Of a stretch of 64,000 nt of DNA, positions 11,651 to 23,692 are shown piece by piece. The notes beneath the pieces were generated by a model. That model did no database searches and had not been told where the DNA came from. It saw only the letters and a list, made by a program, of their open reading frames with translations. A program made the position numbers and the translations under genes. The DNA lies in the NCBI GenBank assembly GCA_036971475.1, contig JBAIZL010000002.1:169481024-169545023 (forward strand), read 5' to 3'. Source of the DNA: Prosapia bicincta (lineage: Eukaryota; Arthropoda; Insecta; Hemiptera; Cercopidae). The stretch's first letter is position 1, and every line of letters starts with the position of its first letter.

Positions 11651-14625
11651 TTAAAAGTTAAACTAAAGCTTGTTTTGGAATGTGCTTGTGTTGAATCACT
11701 TTAAATTAGTTTCAAAAGTGATTAATTAAGTTTCACCAAACATAATGGACTAAAACATTCAAGAATTTGATTAACATTTACATTGCTTTCGCACGAGAAA
11801 ATTAAGAATTATTTTGAAGATTTTTCAGGACAAGATCCTGTGAAGCTTACTGACTCTATTAGGCTCTACTGTGTCACTCTTATAGTTTAGGTCTCTCGCT
11901 GGTTTAGCTGAAATTCAGTTGTCTTTGTAAACCATGTTCAGATATTTAGACTTTAAATGTAACAAACAACAAGTGTTACAGAAATTTACAGACAACTAGT
12001 TAAAGTTTATGATGAAAGTAAAAAGAACGACAAAAGTGTGTATTTTGCCTCGGTCTACCAATCCATTTCCACCCTTTTGCACCTGGCTCTTCGATGTTAG
12101 TTCAAAGGTCTGTAAGCTGTTGAGATTCAGGGGTTTCTATGTATACAGGGCGAAAACTCAATCATTCCGTGGTATACTCCACACTTGAAAACAATTAGCT
12201 GAAAATACGTCATACATTGACTTACCTTATATCCTGATATGACCCGCTTAACGATAAAAGAACCAAATAGGCCAGGAGAAATATGAGCCTACCCTACATT
12301 ACCTGTTTAATTAACTTAAGGTGCCTGTTAACTTAAGGATCTGCTGGGGGGAATACATCGCCAGGCTTATTTAAAAAAAGCTAACTCAAATTTTTAATGA
12401 ATTCCCAAGGTTTATTTCTGTATTAACAGTATCCCTATAAAATAAGATTGTATTATATTTATATTATGTTTTAAGTTGGTAAAACTACAAAGAGATTTAT
12501 AATTTGGTTCCATAAGAATTTGGATCACTGAATTATTTGAAACTTCTAATTTCAATTAGATTTTATTCACTCGAAAAATATTTCTTGTTACTTTAAAATT
12601 GTTTATATTAAATTGTCAAAAATATGTAAATTAAATGGTGCCATAAGAAATACAAAAAGAAGTTCTTGAACATTTATTTAGTTTCATTTTCAGTTTAGAC
12701 ATTGAAAACCTTTTTCCTATAAGTTTTAATAAAAATATTGTACAGCATTCATTTACATTCCTCCAATAAAGGAATTTGTCTACAATTTTAATGCGTGTGT
12801 AGTTGGACTGATAAAATTGTTTTTAAATTGGAAGGCAATGGCAGATGTGTGTGTGTAAACTTATAGGAGTTGAATAAATGATCAATTGGAACTACTAATA
12901 ATAAGTTATTCCATCTTTGTAAAAATCCTAATAATCTAAGAATTTCTCTAATTATATAATAGTTTAGACATGGTTAAGAAATTTTTAAAAATATGTGAAG
13001 TCTATTTTATATAAAAAGAATTTAACTAAATGTTTTTTTTATACCGGAAAATGAAATAGGTGTTGATGCTTTTTATAACAGAACAAATGACAGAAATGAT
13101 TTGGTAATTTGATGACCTCGAGGGTTAAGAAACTAAGTAAATTATTATCTATAGTTAAGGATAAAACAGTAAAAAGAAATGCAATAAAAATCTTAAATGA
13201 ACCTTTCCATACCTTATATATATATATATTTTTTTTTTTAATTTCATTTTTCTTTATTTTTCTCAAATGTATAACAAAAGACTAACAGTGGTATTTCTAT
13301 AATGATGACTTAGCTGGTGAGATATACACAATAACAGCTTTGAATGTGTCGTTTGTAGCCTATTTGATTGTACTTGTAGAGGGGGTGAGATTCAATGCAT
13401 GTTATTGACAGTGCGTTTTTAAATACCCTGTTTTTAACGTATTATAAATGCTCTACTGAAAAGGTTTTGGAATAAAATATAAAATTTAGGATATTCTCTA
13501 TAAGCTGAAATGATGTAATAAGCTTGTAGTGCAAGAGATAATAGTTAAACTATAGTTTTTCCCTGAAATTAATTATTTTTTAAATTTCATAGTTAATTTT
13601 TGAAACTTTGTAGTTTCACATTGATTAGCAAGAATAAAAACTTATACTAATGAATAAAACTAATGACAAAATTTTACTACATTTTTAAGGACAAGTAGTT
13701 TTGTTATCTATGTAAGTTTGAAAATTATTTCCTGTGCTTAAAATGTATTTCACAACATTAAAAACTTAAAGAAATGTATTCATTAACTTACAGTCACTTC
13801 AAGAATTTTTCTGAAGCTGAATCCCTGGCCTATCTAACTGTTTTATATCTATTTGTTAAAATAATTAATTGCCAATAATTAATAACGATAAATGTTATGT
13901 AACTGAGATCAGAAGAAATGCTCATAATATTATAGCGAAATTTAGAATGCACTAAAGAACAATAAAGATGCAAATAATAATTTTTAGCTCATTATATCAA
14001 TTTGCCCTGAAAGTAAAAATACACCTCCAAACATACCATTTAAATTTTAAAACAATATCAGTAGTCACAACTACCCTAAACTGTGCCTTCCCAAAAAATA
14101 AATCCTGAAGCCGCACCTGTTAAATGATAACTAAAAGTATCATCGTAAATGTTTCATGTGAAATTTCCATACAATATTCTGACGAATGTCTTCGCATCTG
14201 CAACTTGTTGACACTGGTTTGGTTTGTTTGGCTTTAAATATAAAATGGTTTCTTATAAAATGAACAATAGAAATACGACCATGGGGTAGGAAGTTAAACC
14301 AATTACCAAATTATTAAATATTGTAATTTATAAAATCACCAATAAAATAGACATATTAAAACATATGGAACAAATTAACATGAAGTAACAGTTTATTGTG
14401 ATTACCCTTACCTATTACTCGATAGAAAAAGATTATTATTTGTTCTATGCTGTGTAGTATATTAATGTTTTCTTTTGATGTAATTTTTTGTCTTCGTAAT
14501 GACCATATGCAAACTATGAATGACCGCAAACCAAAATTGGTATTTTTGTATTATGCCAACATCACACCTATAGGGAATGTAGGACATTACTGAACGAATA
14601 TATATATAAATAAACCTTTACATTT
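11651..14625. other. Intronic sequence before the satellite
   Basis: Mostly featureless. A short (TA)n followed by poly-T lies at 13216-13240. A GC-richer patch at 12050-12360 was not identified. Confidence 0.55.
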
Positions 14626-14898
14626 CATACAACCGAATCTATCCTGTCTGGATACTTCATAGGTATATTATAATATAGGTATAGTAATGGTGTATAGAAT
14701 TACAGCCAAATCTATCCTGACTGGTTACTTCATAGATGTATTTTAATATAGGTATATAGTAATGTTGCATAAAATTACAACTAAATTTATCTTGACTGGT
14801 TACTTCATTGGCATATTTTATTATAGGTATATAATTATGTTGTATAAAATTACAACCAAATCTATCCTGACTGGATACTTCATAGGTATATTATAATA

Positions 14899-16640
14899 TT
14901 TATTTATTTATTTATTCTAATGGCAAGTACAAAATAACATTAGTTATACACTCTGTAATAAACTTCGTGCTTCCCAGTATCGTTCATGTTCAGTTGTCTT
15001 TGATAGTGCTGGACATACCTTAAGATGACTTCTATCCATGTGTTGTTCTTGTTGGCATAGGCTGCAGTATGGGTCCTCAGCTAGTCCAATGCGGTATAGG
15101 TGTTTTCGTAGAAGGTCGTGTCCTGTAATGAGGCGGAAGGTGGCAACTGCTACATTTCTAGGGCCCTCAGGTGTTGTCGTTATAGCATCTTCCCATTGTT
15201 TGCCTTGTGTACGTTTCACTATATCTTTTACATGTTGGATTTTGATGGCTTTTTTAATTTGTAATCTTATTGTGTTATAGGAAACTTGTGTTTTTTGTTC
15301 TTGTTTTATTTCAGTACCTTTTTTAGCAAGGGTGTCTGCCTGCTCATTTTCAGTCACACCACAGTGACCAGGAATCCACTGTGGTACGATTGATTTACGT
15401 TCGGAATTTAGCGAGTGATACAGCCTTCGGCACTCTTGCACTTCGGGGCTTATTGGCAGATCAGGAGATGCTATGCCCTGGATAGGAGATTTAGAATCGA
15501 TGAATACAGCAGCATTATTAAATTTGTTCATATTTGCATACAGTTGGCTTAGCGCAATCCTAATTGCTTCGACTTCTCCGTCAAAGGCAGTTCTGTTGCT
15601 TCCTGCTGCTCCATAAAAGGAGATGTTGCTAAATTCTCCGGCTCCTGCCATTTTAGTGGTTTCTGAATAAGAGCCATTGGTAAAAATATGTAGCCAGTCG
15701 GTTTCCGGATATTTACTATGTATAGTTTCAAGTGCAGGCTGTTTAGTTGATTTTTCTCTGTTTCCTTTTTCTTCACTTGATCACAAAGTTGGAGGGAATA
15801 TTCTATCTGTTTGGATTCAGTTGGATTTTGCGGCAACGGAAGAGACCAGCGTTCATTAAGGCTGCTGCAATTCAATCTCTCAAATAAATTTGTAGCTTTT
15901 TGGATAAAACCATTTTGTGTTTTTAGTCTAGCTACCGAAGGGGTATTGTAGGTTTTCCAGTATTGGTCATTCCAGAGGTATTCTCTGGAATTTCTTAAAG
16001 AGTTGCAGACAGTGACTTTGTATTATATGTTGAAGACTATAATTATCAGTAAGGAGGAGCGTTGCATCTATTGGCGTTGTTCTGATTCCCCCAGTAATGA
16101 GGCGTAGTGCTTGATTGTGCACTAGTCCCAAGGTTGCAAGTGTCCGGTCAGTGGCAATGACTAAAGACTCGCAGCAGTATGAAAGCAAAGGAAGTTTTAT
16201 AAGTTAGATTAAGAGTAGTCCGATTGCAACCCCACTTGCTTCCAGCAAGACGTTTCAAGATGCAGAGTCGGTTGCTGGTTCGGTCTTGTTTACATGTGAC
16301 TTCCAGGTGAGTTTATTGTCAAACGTCATACCTAAGTATGTAGACTCAATTGTTTTGTTGCCAAGTGAGCCTCTTAATTGTAGTTTGGGCTTTAAATCAG
16401 TATGGGCAAGAAAAATATCTGAAATGCTGTTTTCTCAACATTTATTTTCATACCATTATCATCACACCAATTGGTCAATGCATCCAAGGCCTGATTTAAT
16501 AAATGTTCGGTTTTTATTTCAGCCTTATATTTAGGGGTTTCATACCAGAAAACAAGATCGTCGGCATATAGTAGGCACTTGATTCCACATACCTTCTTTA
16601 GTGCTGTTACTAGGTCATTTATATAGAGTAAAGTATTTAG
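14899..16640 (-). mobile_element. 5'-truncated LINE inserted in the satellite
   Basis: The 3' end lies on the left and finishes in tttatttatttatttatt (plus strand), i.e. a (TAAA)n-type tail in element orientation. The 5' end stops abruptly within the reverse transcriptase at about 16640. Satellite monomers resume on both sides, so it inserted into an existing array. No clear target-site duplication was seen. Confidence 0.85.
14944..16635 (-). pseudogene. LINE ORF2: RT palm/thumb and RNase H
   Basis: Minus-strand order: LYINDLVTALKKVCGIK and the catalytic YADD box in CLLYADDLVFWYET near 16600-16540; NWCDDNGMKINVEKT; GMTFDNKLTWKSHV-type text; LKRLAGSKWGCNRTTLN; LATLGLVHNQALRLITG (15967-16188); then RNase H with IFTNGSYSETTK, FDGEVEAIRIAL, FIDSKS, QWIPGHCGV and NEQADTLAKK; and a C-terminal block LYRIGLAEDPYCSLC ending near 14944. 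This is the arrangement of I/Jockey-group elements with RNase H. The first RNase H aspartate (TDGS) has become Asn (TNGS). Frameshifts near 16400, 16230 and 15960, plus a stop near 15790, inactivate it, although the last 235 codons are open. Confidence 0.88.
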
Positions 16641-16800
16641 TAATGGTATAAAATTACAACCAAATCTATCCAGACTGGTTACTTTATTGGTATATTTTAA
16701 TGTAGGTATTTAGTAATGGTATAAGATTACAACCAAATCTATCCTGACTGGTTACTTTATTGGTATATTTTAATATAGGTATATAGTAATGTTGTATAAA

Positions 16801-17536
16801 ATTACAACCAAATCTACCCTGTCTGAATACTTCGTAGCTATAATTTAATATAGGTATATCGTAATGTATAAAATTACAACCAAATCTATCCTGACTGCTT
16901 ACTTCATAGGTATATTTTAATGTAGGTATTTAGTAATGTTGTATAAAATAACAACCAAATCTATCCTGACTGTTTACTTCATAGGTGTATTTTAATGTAG
17001 GTATTTAGCAATGGTATAAAATTACAACCAAATCTATCCAGACTGAATACTTTATTGGTATATTTTAATGTAGGTATTTAGTAATGTTGTATAAAATTAC
17101 AACCAAATCTATCCTGACTGAATACTTTATTGGTATATTTTAATGTAGGTATTTAGTAATGGTATAAGATTACAACCAAATCTACCCTGTCTGAATACTT
17201 CGTAGGTATAATTTAATATAGGTATATCGTAATGTATAAAATTACAACCAAATCTATCCTGACTGCTTACTTCATAAGTATATTTTAATGTAGGTATTTA
17301 GTAATGTTGTATAAAATAACAACCAAATCTATCCTGACTGTTTACTTCATAGGTATATTTTAATGTAGGTATTTAGCAATGGTATAAAATTACAACCAAA
17401 TCTATCCAGACTGAATACTTTATTGGTATATTTTAATGTAGGTATTTAATAATGTTGTATAAAATTACAACCAAATCTATCCTGACTGAATACTTTATTG
17501 GTATATTTTAATGTAGGTATTTAGTAATGATGTATA
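16801..17536. repeat. 368-bp higher-order repeat of the satellite
   Basis: Five variant monomers recur in the same order with a 368-bp offset: the ctaccctgtctgaatacttc variant at 16801 and 17169, and ataaaataac at 16943 and 17311. The copies differ at only a few bases. Confidence 0.85.
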
Positions 17537-20500
17537 AAATTACAACCAAATCAATCCTGACTGGTTACTTTATTGGTATATTTTAATGTAGGTATTTAGT
17601 AATGGTATAATATTACAACCAAATCCTATCCTGACTGAATACTTTATTGGTATATATTAATGTAGGTATTTAGTAATGGTGTATAAAATTACAACCAAAT
17701 CTATCCATACTGGTTACTTAATTGGTATATTTTAATGTAGGTATTTAGTAATGGTATAAAATTACAACCAAATCTATCCTGTCTGGATACTTCGTAGGTA
17801 TATTTTAATATGGGTATATAGTAATGTTGTATGAAATTACAACCAAATCTATCCTGACTGTTTACTTCATAGTTATATTTTAATGTAGGTATTTAGTAAT
17901 GGTATAAAATTACAACCAAATCTATCTTGACAGGTTACTTCATGGGTATATTTTAATGAAGGTATAGTAATGTATAAAATTACAACCAAATCTATCCTGA
18001 CTGGATACTACATAGTATATTTTAATGTAGGTATTTAGTAATGGTGTAAAATTACAACCAAATCTATCCTGTCTGGATACTTAGTTGGTATATTTTACTA
18101 TAGGTATAGCAATGTTTTATAAAATTAGAACCAAATCTATCCTGACTGTTTACTTCATAGGTATATTTTAATGTAGGTATTTAATAATGGTGTAAAATTA
18201 CAACCTAATCTATCTTGACTGGTTATTTCATTGGTATATTTTAATATACGTATAGTAATGTATAAAATTACAACCAAATCTATCCTGTCTGGATACTTAG
18301 TTGCAATATTTTACTATAGGTATAGTAATGTTTTATAAAATTACAACCAAATCTATCCTGACTGTTTATTTCATAGGTATATTTTAATGTAGGTATTTAG
18401 TAATGGTATAAAATTACAACCAAATCTGTTTTGTCTGATTACTTCATTGGTATATTTTAATATAGCTATAGTAATGTATAAAATTACAACCAAATCTATC
18501 CTGACTGTTTACTTCATAGGTATATATTAATATAGATATAGTAATGTATAAAATTATAACCAAATCTATTCTGTCTGGATACTTCACAGGTATTTTATAA
18601 TATAGGTATAGTAATGTTGTATAAAATTACAGCCAAAACTATCCTTACTAGTTACTTCATTGGTATATTTTAATATAGGATTTTTAGTATTGTATAAAAT
18701 TAAAACCAAATCTATCCTGACTGGTTACTTCATTGGAATATTGTAATATAGGTATGTAGTAATTTCGTATAAAATTACAACCAAATTTAACCTGACTGGT
18801 TACTTCAGTGGTATAATTTAATTTAGGTATTTAGTAATGTTGTATGGAATACAACTAAATCTATCCAGACTGGTTACTTCATTGGTATATTTTAATACAG
18901 GTATATAGTAATGTTGTATAAAATTACAAACAAATATATCTTGACAGGTTACATTATTGGTATATTTTAATATAGGTATATAGTCATGTTGTACAAAATT
19001 ACAACCAAATCTATCCTGACTAGTTACTTCATTGGTATATTTTAATATAGGAATATAGTGATGTATAAAATTAAAACCAAATCTATCCTGACTGGTTACT
19101 TTATTGGTATATTTTAATATAGGTATATAGTAATGTTGTATAAAATAACAACCAAATCTATCCTGACTGTTTACTTCATAGGTATATTTTAATGTAGGTA
19201 TTTAGCAATGGTATAAAATTACAACCAAATCTATCCAGACTGAATACTTTATTGGTATATTTTAATGTAGGTATTTAATAATGTTGTATAAAATTACAAC
19301 CAAATCTATCCTGACTGAATACTTTATTGGTATATTTTAATGTAGGTATTTAGTAATGATGTATAAAATTACAACCAAATCAATCCTGACTGGTTACTTT
19401 ATTGGTATATTTTAATGTAGGTATTTAGTAATGGTATAATATTACAACCAAATCCTATCCTGACTGAATACTTTATTGGTATATATTAATGTAGGTATTT
19501 AGTAATGGTGTATAAAATTACAACCAAATCTATCCATACTGGTTACTTAATTGGTATATTTTAATGTAGGTATTTAGTAATGGTATAAAATTACAACCAA
19601 ATCTATCCTGTCTGGATACTTCGTAGGTATATTTTAATATGGGTATATAGTAATGTTGTATGAAATTACAACCAAATCTATCCTGACTGTTTACTTCATA
19701 GTTATATTTTAATGTAGGTATTTAGTAATGGTATAAAATTACAACCAAATCTATCTTGACAGGTTACTTCATGGGTATATTTTAATGAAGGTATAGTAAT
19801 GTATAAAATTACAACCAAATCTATCCTGACTGGATACTACATAGTATATTTTAATGTAGGTATTTAGTAATGGTGTAAAATTACAACCAAATCTATCCTG
19901 TCTGGATACTTAGTTGGTATATTTTACTATAGGTATAGCAATGTTTTATAAAATTAGAACCAAATCTATCCTGACTGTTTACTTCATAGGTATATTTTAA
20001 TGTAGGTATTTAATAATGGTGTAAAATTACAACCTAATCTATCTTGACTGGTTATTTCATTGGTATATTTTAATATACGTATAGTAATGTATAAAATTAC
20101 AACCAAATCTATCCTGTCTGGATACTTAGTTGCAATATTTTACTATAGGTATAGTAATGTTTTATAAAATTACAACCAAATCTATCCTGACTGTTTATTT
20201 CATAGGTATATTTTAATGTAGGTATTTAGTAATGGTATAAAATTACAACCAAATCTGTTTTGTCTGATTACTTCATTGGTATATTTTAATATAGCTATAG
20301 TAATGTATAAAATTACAACCAAATCTATCCTGACTGTTTACTTCATAGGTATATATTAATATAGATATAGTAATGTATAAAATTATAACCAAATCTATTC
20401 TGTCTGGATACTTCACAGGTATTTTATAATATAGGTATAGTAATGTTGTATAAAATTACAGCCAAAACTATCCTTACTAGTTACTTCATTGGTATATTTT

Positions 20501-20968
20501 AATATAGGATTTTTAGTATTGTATAAAATTAAAACCAAATCTATCCTGACTGGTTACTTCATTGGAATATTGTAATATAGGTATGTAGTAATTTCGTATA
20601 AAATTACAACCAAATTTAACCTGACTGGTTACTTCAGTGGTATAATTTAATTTAGGTATTTAGTAATGTTGTATGGAATACAACTAAATCTATCCAGACT
20701 GGTTACTTCATTGGTATATTTTAATACAGGTATATAGTAATGTTGTATAAAATTACAAACAAATATATCTTGACAGGTTACATTATTGGTATATTTTAAT
20801 ATAGGTATATAGTCATGTTGTACAAAATTACAACCAAATCTATCCTGACTAGTTACTTCATTGGTATATTTTAATATAGGAATATAGTGATGTATAAAAT
20901 TAAAACCAAATCTATCCTGACTGGTTACTTTATTGGTATATTTTAATATAGGTATATAGTAATGTTGT
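17311..20968. repeat. 1829-bp block present twice in tandem
   Basis: 17311-19139 and 19140-20968 match at a constant 1829-bp offset. I checked it at ataaaataac (17311/19140), at the odd insertion aaatcctatcc (offset identical) and at the atgtataaaattaaaacc variant (19061/20890). Every stretch compared was identical, including rare variants, so the duplication is recent or homogenised, or is an assembly duplication. Confidence 0.88.
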
Positions 20969-21041
20969 ATAAAATTACAACCAAATCTATCCTGACTGGT
21001 TACTTCTTTGGTATATTTTAATATAGGTATATAGTAATGTA

Positions 21042-21068
21042 CGAGGGCTGTTTTTTTTTCAACCTCCG
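21042..21068 (+). repeat. Mariner left terminal inverted repeat
   Basis: About 27 bp, with a run of nine T after cgagggctg. Pairs with 22349-22375 with one mismatch. Confidence 0.92.
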
Positions 21069-21149
21069 ATCGCACGCCATGATGGCTAGAAAGGTCACAG
21101 ACCGGCCCTGTGCGCAGCAGTCGATCGCGCATCTTCCCCACTACAACTT

Positions 21150-22277
21150 TTGTCACTCCCGAGTTCAAGTAGCCAGTTTGCGCTTAGCTGCAGTCGGGTA
21201 AACTTGGCAGCGCCTATTGATTCTCCCGCCAAATGTGAGTTGAGAAGTGTTATTCGTTTCTTGCAAGCAGAAGGGAATAGTGCAGCAGAAATCCATCGGA
21301 GAATGTGCCGTGTTTACGGAGAAAACATTATGAGTGAAGGTGTTGTGCGGGAATGGTGTTGTAAGTTTAAAACTGGCCGGACTGACGTGCATGATGAAGG
21401 AGGTCAAGGACGCAAGTCTGTCGCTACAGACGATCTTGTTGAACGAGTTGACAAAGTGGTTAAAGAAAACCGTAGATTCACAATAAGTGCTTTGTCTTTG
21501 GAATTTCCAAAAGTGTCGAGATCTTCTCTGTACTCTATTGTTTCTGAACATTTAGGCTACAAAAAGATTTGTGCTCGCTGGGTGCCAAAGATGTTGAGTG
21601 ACACCCACAAAACTCGCCGAATGGCTTCAGCTTTGACATTCCTTGAACGTTATCGCAATGAAGGAGTAGATTTTTTAAAATCAATTGTAACCGGAGATGA
21701 GACCTGGATTCTTCATGATACACCCGAAACAAAGCAACAATCTCAACAATGGATGCACACAAATTCACCGAATAAACCCAAAAAATTCAAGCAAACTTTC
21801 AGCAACCGAAAAGTTATGGCTACGGTCTTTTGGGACCAAAAAGGTCCGTTGCTTGTGGAGTTCATGCAGCCTGGGACCACAATTAATGCAGCTGTTTATT
21901 GCCAAACTTTACGACGTTTGCGGCGAGCCATTCAGAACAAAAGAAGAGGCATGCTGACATCAGGAATTGTTCTGCTGCATGACAACGCCCGCCCTCACAC
22001 TGTAGGTGTAACCCAACAACTTCTTGAACAATTTAGGTGGGAAATTTTCGACCACCCACCTTACAGTCCCGACCTAGCACCGAGCGACTTCCATCTTTCT
22101 CCTGAACTGAAGAAATGGCTTGGAGGTCAGCACTTTCCGACTACTGAGGAACTTCAAGACACGGTCAAGACTCATTTAAATTCACTGGCGGCAACATTTT
22201 ATGAAGAGGGTATTGGAAAGCTTGTCCACAGGTATGACAAATGCCTCAATCTTCAGGGTGATTATGTTGAGAAATAA
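21150..22277 (+). CDS. Mariner transposase (DD34D), intact
   Basis: 375 residues. It cuts and pastes its own element through the terminal inverted repeats, acting in the nucleus as a dimer (family knowledge). An N-terminal helix-turn-helix pair (about 27-130) contains CELRSVIRFLQAEGN, the GRK..VATDD linker and SRSSLYSIV. The linker motif WVPKML (144-149) stands where many mariners have WVPHEL. The catalytic triad is D183 in TGDETW, D278 in HDNARPH and D313 in YSPDLAPSD, with 34 residues between the last two. The usual HLFP after the third Asp reads HLSP here (S317). Family proteins are about 345 residues. The first ATG adds about 25 residues before the conserved PAKCELRS, and no later Met precedes the HTH, so the start is uncertain. 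No stop or frameshift, so it could be active. Confidence 0.96.
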   Translation: MSLPSSSSQFALSCSRVNLAAPIDSPAKCELRSVIRFLQAEGNSAAEIHRRMCRVYGENIMSEGVVREWCCKFKTGRTDVHDEGGQGRKSVATDDLVERVDKVVKENRRFTISALSLEFPKVSRSSLYSIVSEHLGYKKICARWVPKMLSDTHKTRRMASALTFLERYRNEGVDFLKSIVTGDETWILHDTPETKQQSQQWMHTNSPNKPKKFKQTFSNRKVMATVFWDQKGPLLVEFMQPGTTINAAVYCQTLRRLRRAIQNKRRGMLTSGIVLLHDNARPHTVGVTQQLLEQFRWEIFDHPPYSPDLAPSDFHLSPELKKWLGGQHFPTTEELQDTVKTHLNSLAATFYEEGIGKLVHRYDKCLNLQGDYVEK

Positions 22278-22348
22278 GCATAAGTGTACATACATTTTGG
22301 TAATAAAATAATTTTGTTCTATTCACTTGTCTTTTATTTATGGCCCAC

Positions 22349-22375
22349 CGGAGGTTGAAAAAAAAACGGCCCTCG
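22349..22375 (-). repeat. Mariner right terminal inverted repeat
   Basis: Complement of the left terminus: nine A followed by cggccctcg, then the TA duplication. Confidence 0.92.
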
Positions 22376-23025
22376 TATAAAATTACAACCTAATCTATCC
22401 TGACTGGATACTTCATTGGTATATTTTAATATAGGTTTATAGTATTGTATAAAATTACAACCAAATTGATTCTGACTGGTTACTTCATTGGAATATTTTA
22501 ATGTAGGTATATAGTAATTTCGTATAAAATTACAACCAGATCTATCCTGACTGGTTACTTCATTGGTATATTTTAACTTAGGTATATAGTAATTTTGTAT
22601 AAAATTACAAACAAATCTATCGTGACAGGTTACTTCATTGGTTTATTTTAATATAGGTATATAGTAATGTATAAAATTACATCCAAATCTATCCTAACTC
22701 GATATTTTATAGGTACATTGTAGTGTTGTATAAAATTACAACCAAATCTATCCTGACTGGATACTTCATAGTTATATTTTAATATAGGTATATAATAAGG
22801 TTGTATAATATAGTGCAATAATGTACTACACTTTCTATAGATATGAATTCGCTAAAATACCAAATTTCCCAAAAGACATTGTAATTTGTGTCCAAGTCAT
22901 TTAATAGTATTTTGTTTTTTATTCTTAATCCTATTGGTGATAATTCCAAAATAATGAAATTTGTAAAATATATCCTAAAAGAAGTGACTTACATTTTTCT
23001 AATGCTAGTTATTTTGTTTGTTTAG

Positions 23026-23099
23026 GTTATCTTCTTTTTAAGGATTTCTGTGAAAATGTTTCTGAAGAACCCATCCCTCAACTCAGGTTCTATGAAGAA
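23026..23099 (+). CDS. Gprk1: Exon B of GRK2/3-type GPCR kinase
   Basis: A 74-nt exon between the acceptor tttgtttAG (23024-23025) and the donor GTAAGT (23100-23105). Its first two bases complete the Gly codon split in exon A, then it reads YLLFKDFCENVSEEPIP and QLRFYEE, ending in phase 0. It matches the RGS-homology domain of GRK2/Gprk1 (about residues 64-88 in the vertebrate protein) with no stop. The expected continuation (a Lys-rich IKKYEK-type segment, then IYDN.IMKELL) was looked for and not found downstream, so the next intron runs at least to the window end. Confidence 0.93.
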
Positions 23100-23515
23100 G
23101 TAAGTGTTGAAATCATTTCCCTGCATGAATTGCTTATGCTCTAATAAGTTAGTGATTAAAACATATTTTTAACTACATTGATTTTCGTTTATGTAAACTT
23201 CTTGATCATTATTGTTATGATGTGGTGTATGCATGGATGGTATAGTGTTTAGATTCTGTTGCCAGCTTTAGGTTCATTAAATGAACATTTTTCTCTCGTT
23301 TTTCCTATATTATCAATATGCCTCAACTTGTTTTTGGATATTAAACAATAATTTTTACACAGTCATGCAGAATATTCTTTAGCTTTTATATCCCTCCAAA
23401 ACATATATACTAGAAATCAAATTATGCCTTAATAAGAGAAATATAACATTATGTAAAATGTGCTGTAAGAATATTTTTGCCTGGGAGGTATATGATAGAA
23501 TAGCTAAGGTATCCC

Positions 23516-23690
23516 AGGTTAGGTATAAATCTCTTGTATCTCCCTTGGTTTTTGTAGTAATGAAGAATCATGGAGGATAATTTTGATTCATCTCCAGTTA
23601 TATCCCCATAAGGTCTTAAGGCTGTACTATTCCTAATAACCTAGAAGAGTTTTTTGTCAAGTTGAAACGCTAATTTTTCTCCTCATGAGT
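23516..23690. repeat. Left copy of a direct repeat around a mariner relic
   Basis: Shares gaagaatcatggaggataat, gttatatccccat and gtcaagttgaaac, in order, with 24910-25075. About 80% similar by eye, with small gaps. Confidence 0.8.
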
Positions 23691-23692
23691 TA

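Larger units (their letters stand above)
21042..22375 (+). mobile_element. Complete mariner element
   Basis: The 1334-bp element starts CGAGGGCTGTTTTTTTTTC and ends with its complement (one mismatch, C/T at position 8, over about 27 bp through caacctccg). It is flanked by TA at 21040-21041 and 22376-22377. Removing the element and one TA restores a normal satellite monomer (tagtaatgtataaaattac). It encodes one uninterrupted transposase. The young look (intact frame, near-perfect termini, clean target) suggests recent insertion into the satellite. Confidence 0.97.
14630..22805. repeat. Satellite array, monomer about 74 bp
   Basis: Tandem monomers centred on attacaaccaaatctatcc, then tgactggttacttcattgg, tatattttaatataggta and tagtaatg. 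Monomers vary between 68 and 77 bp. The array runs 14630-14898, 16641-21041 and 22376-22805, interrupted by a LINE and a mariner. Monomer variants (gactgaatac, gtctggatac, tgtaggtattt) recur in fixed order, showing higher-order repeats. It lies wholly inside one intron of the Gprk1-like gene. Confidence 0.97.
5229..23025 (+). other. Intron of the Gprk1-like gene
   Basis: Complete 17,797-bp intron with a GTGAGT donor and a tttgtttgtttAG acceptor, phase 1. It holds the satellite array, an intact mariner and several retroelement relics listed separately. Confidence 0.88.

Noticed and set aside
20647..21168. 173-codon minus-strand open frame with repeated YIPILKYTNEVTSQDRF
   Set aside because: It is the satellite monomer translated in tandem and running into the mariner end; the period matches the DNA repeat, not a protein.
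21165..21957. Open frames on both strands within 21165-21957
   Set aside because: Shadows of the mariner transposase frame.
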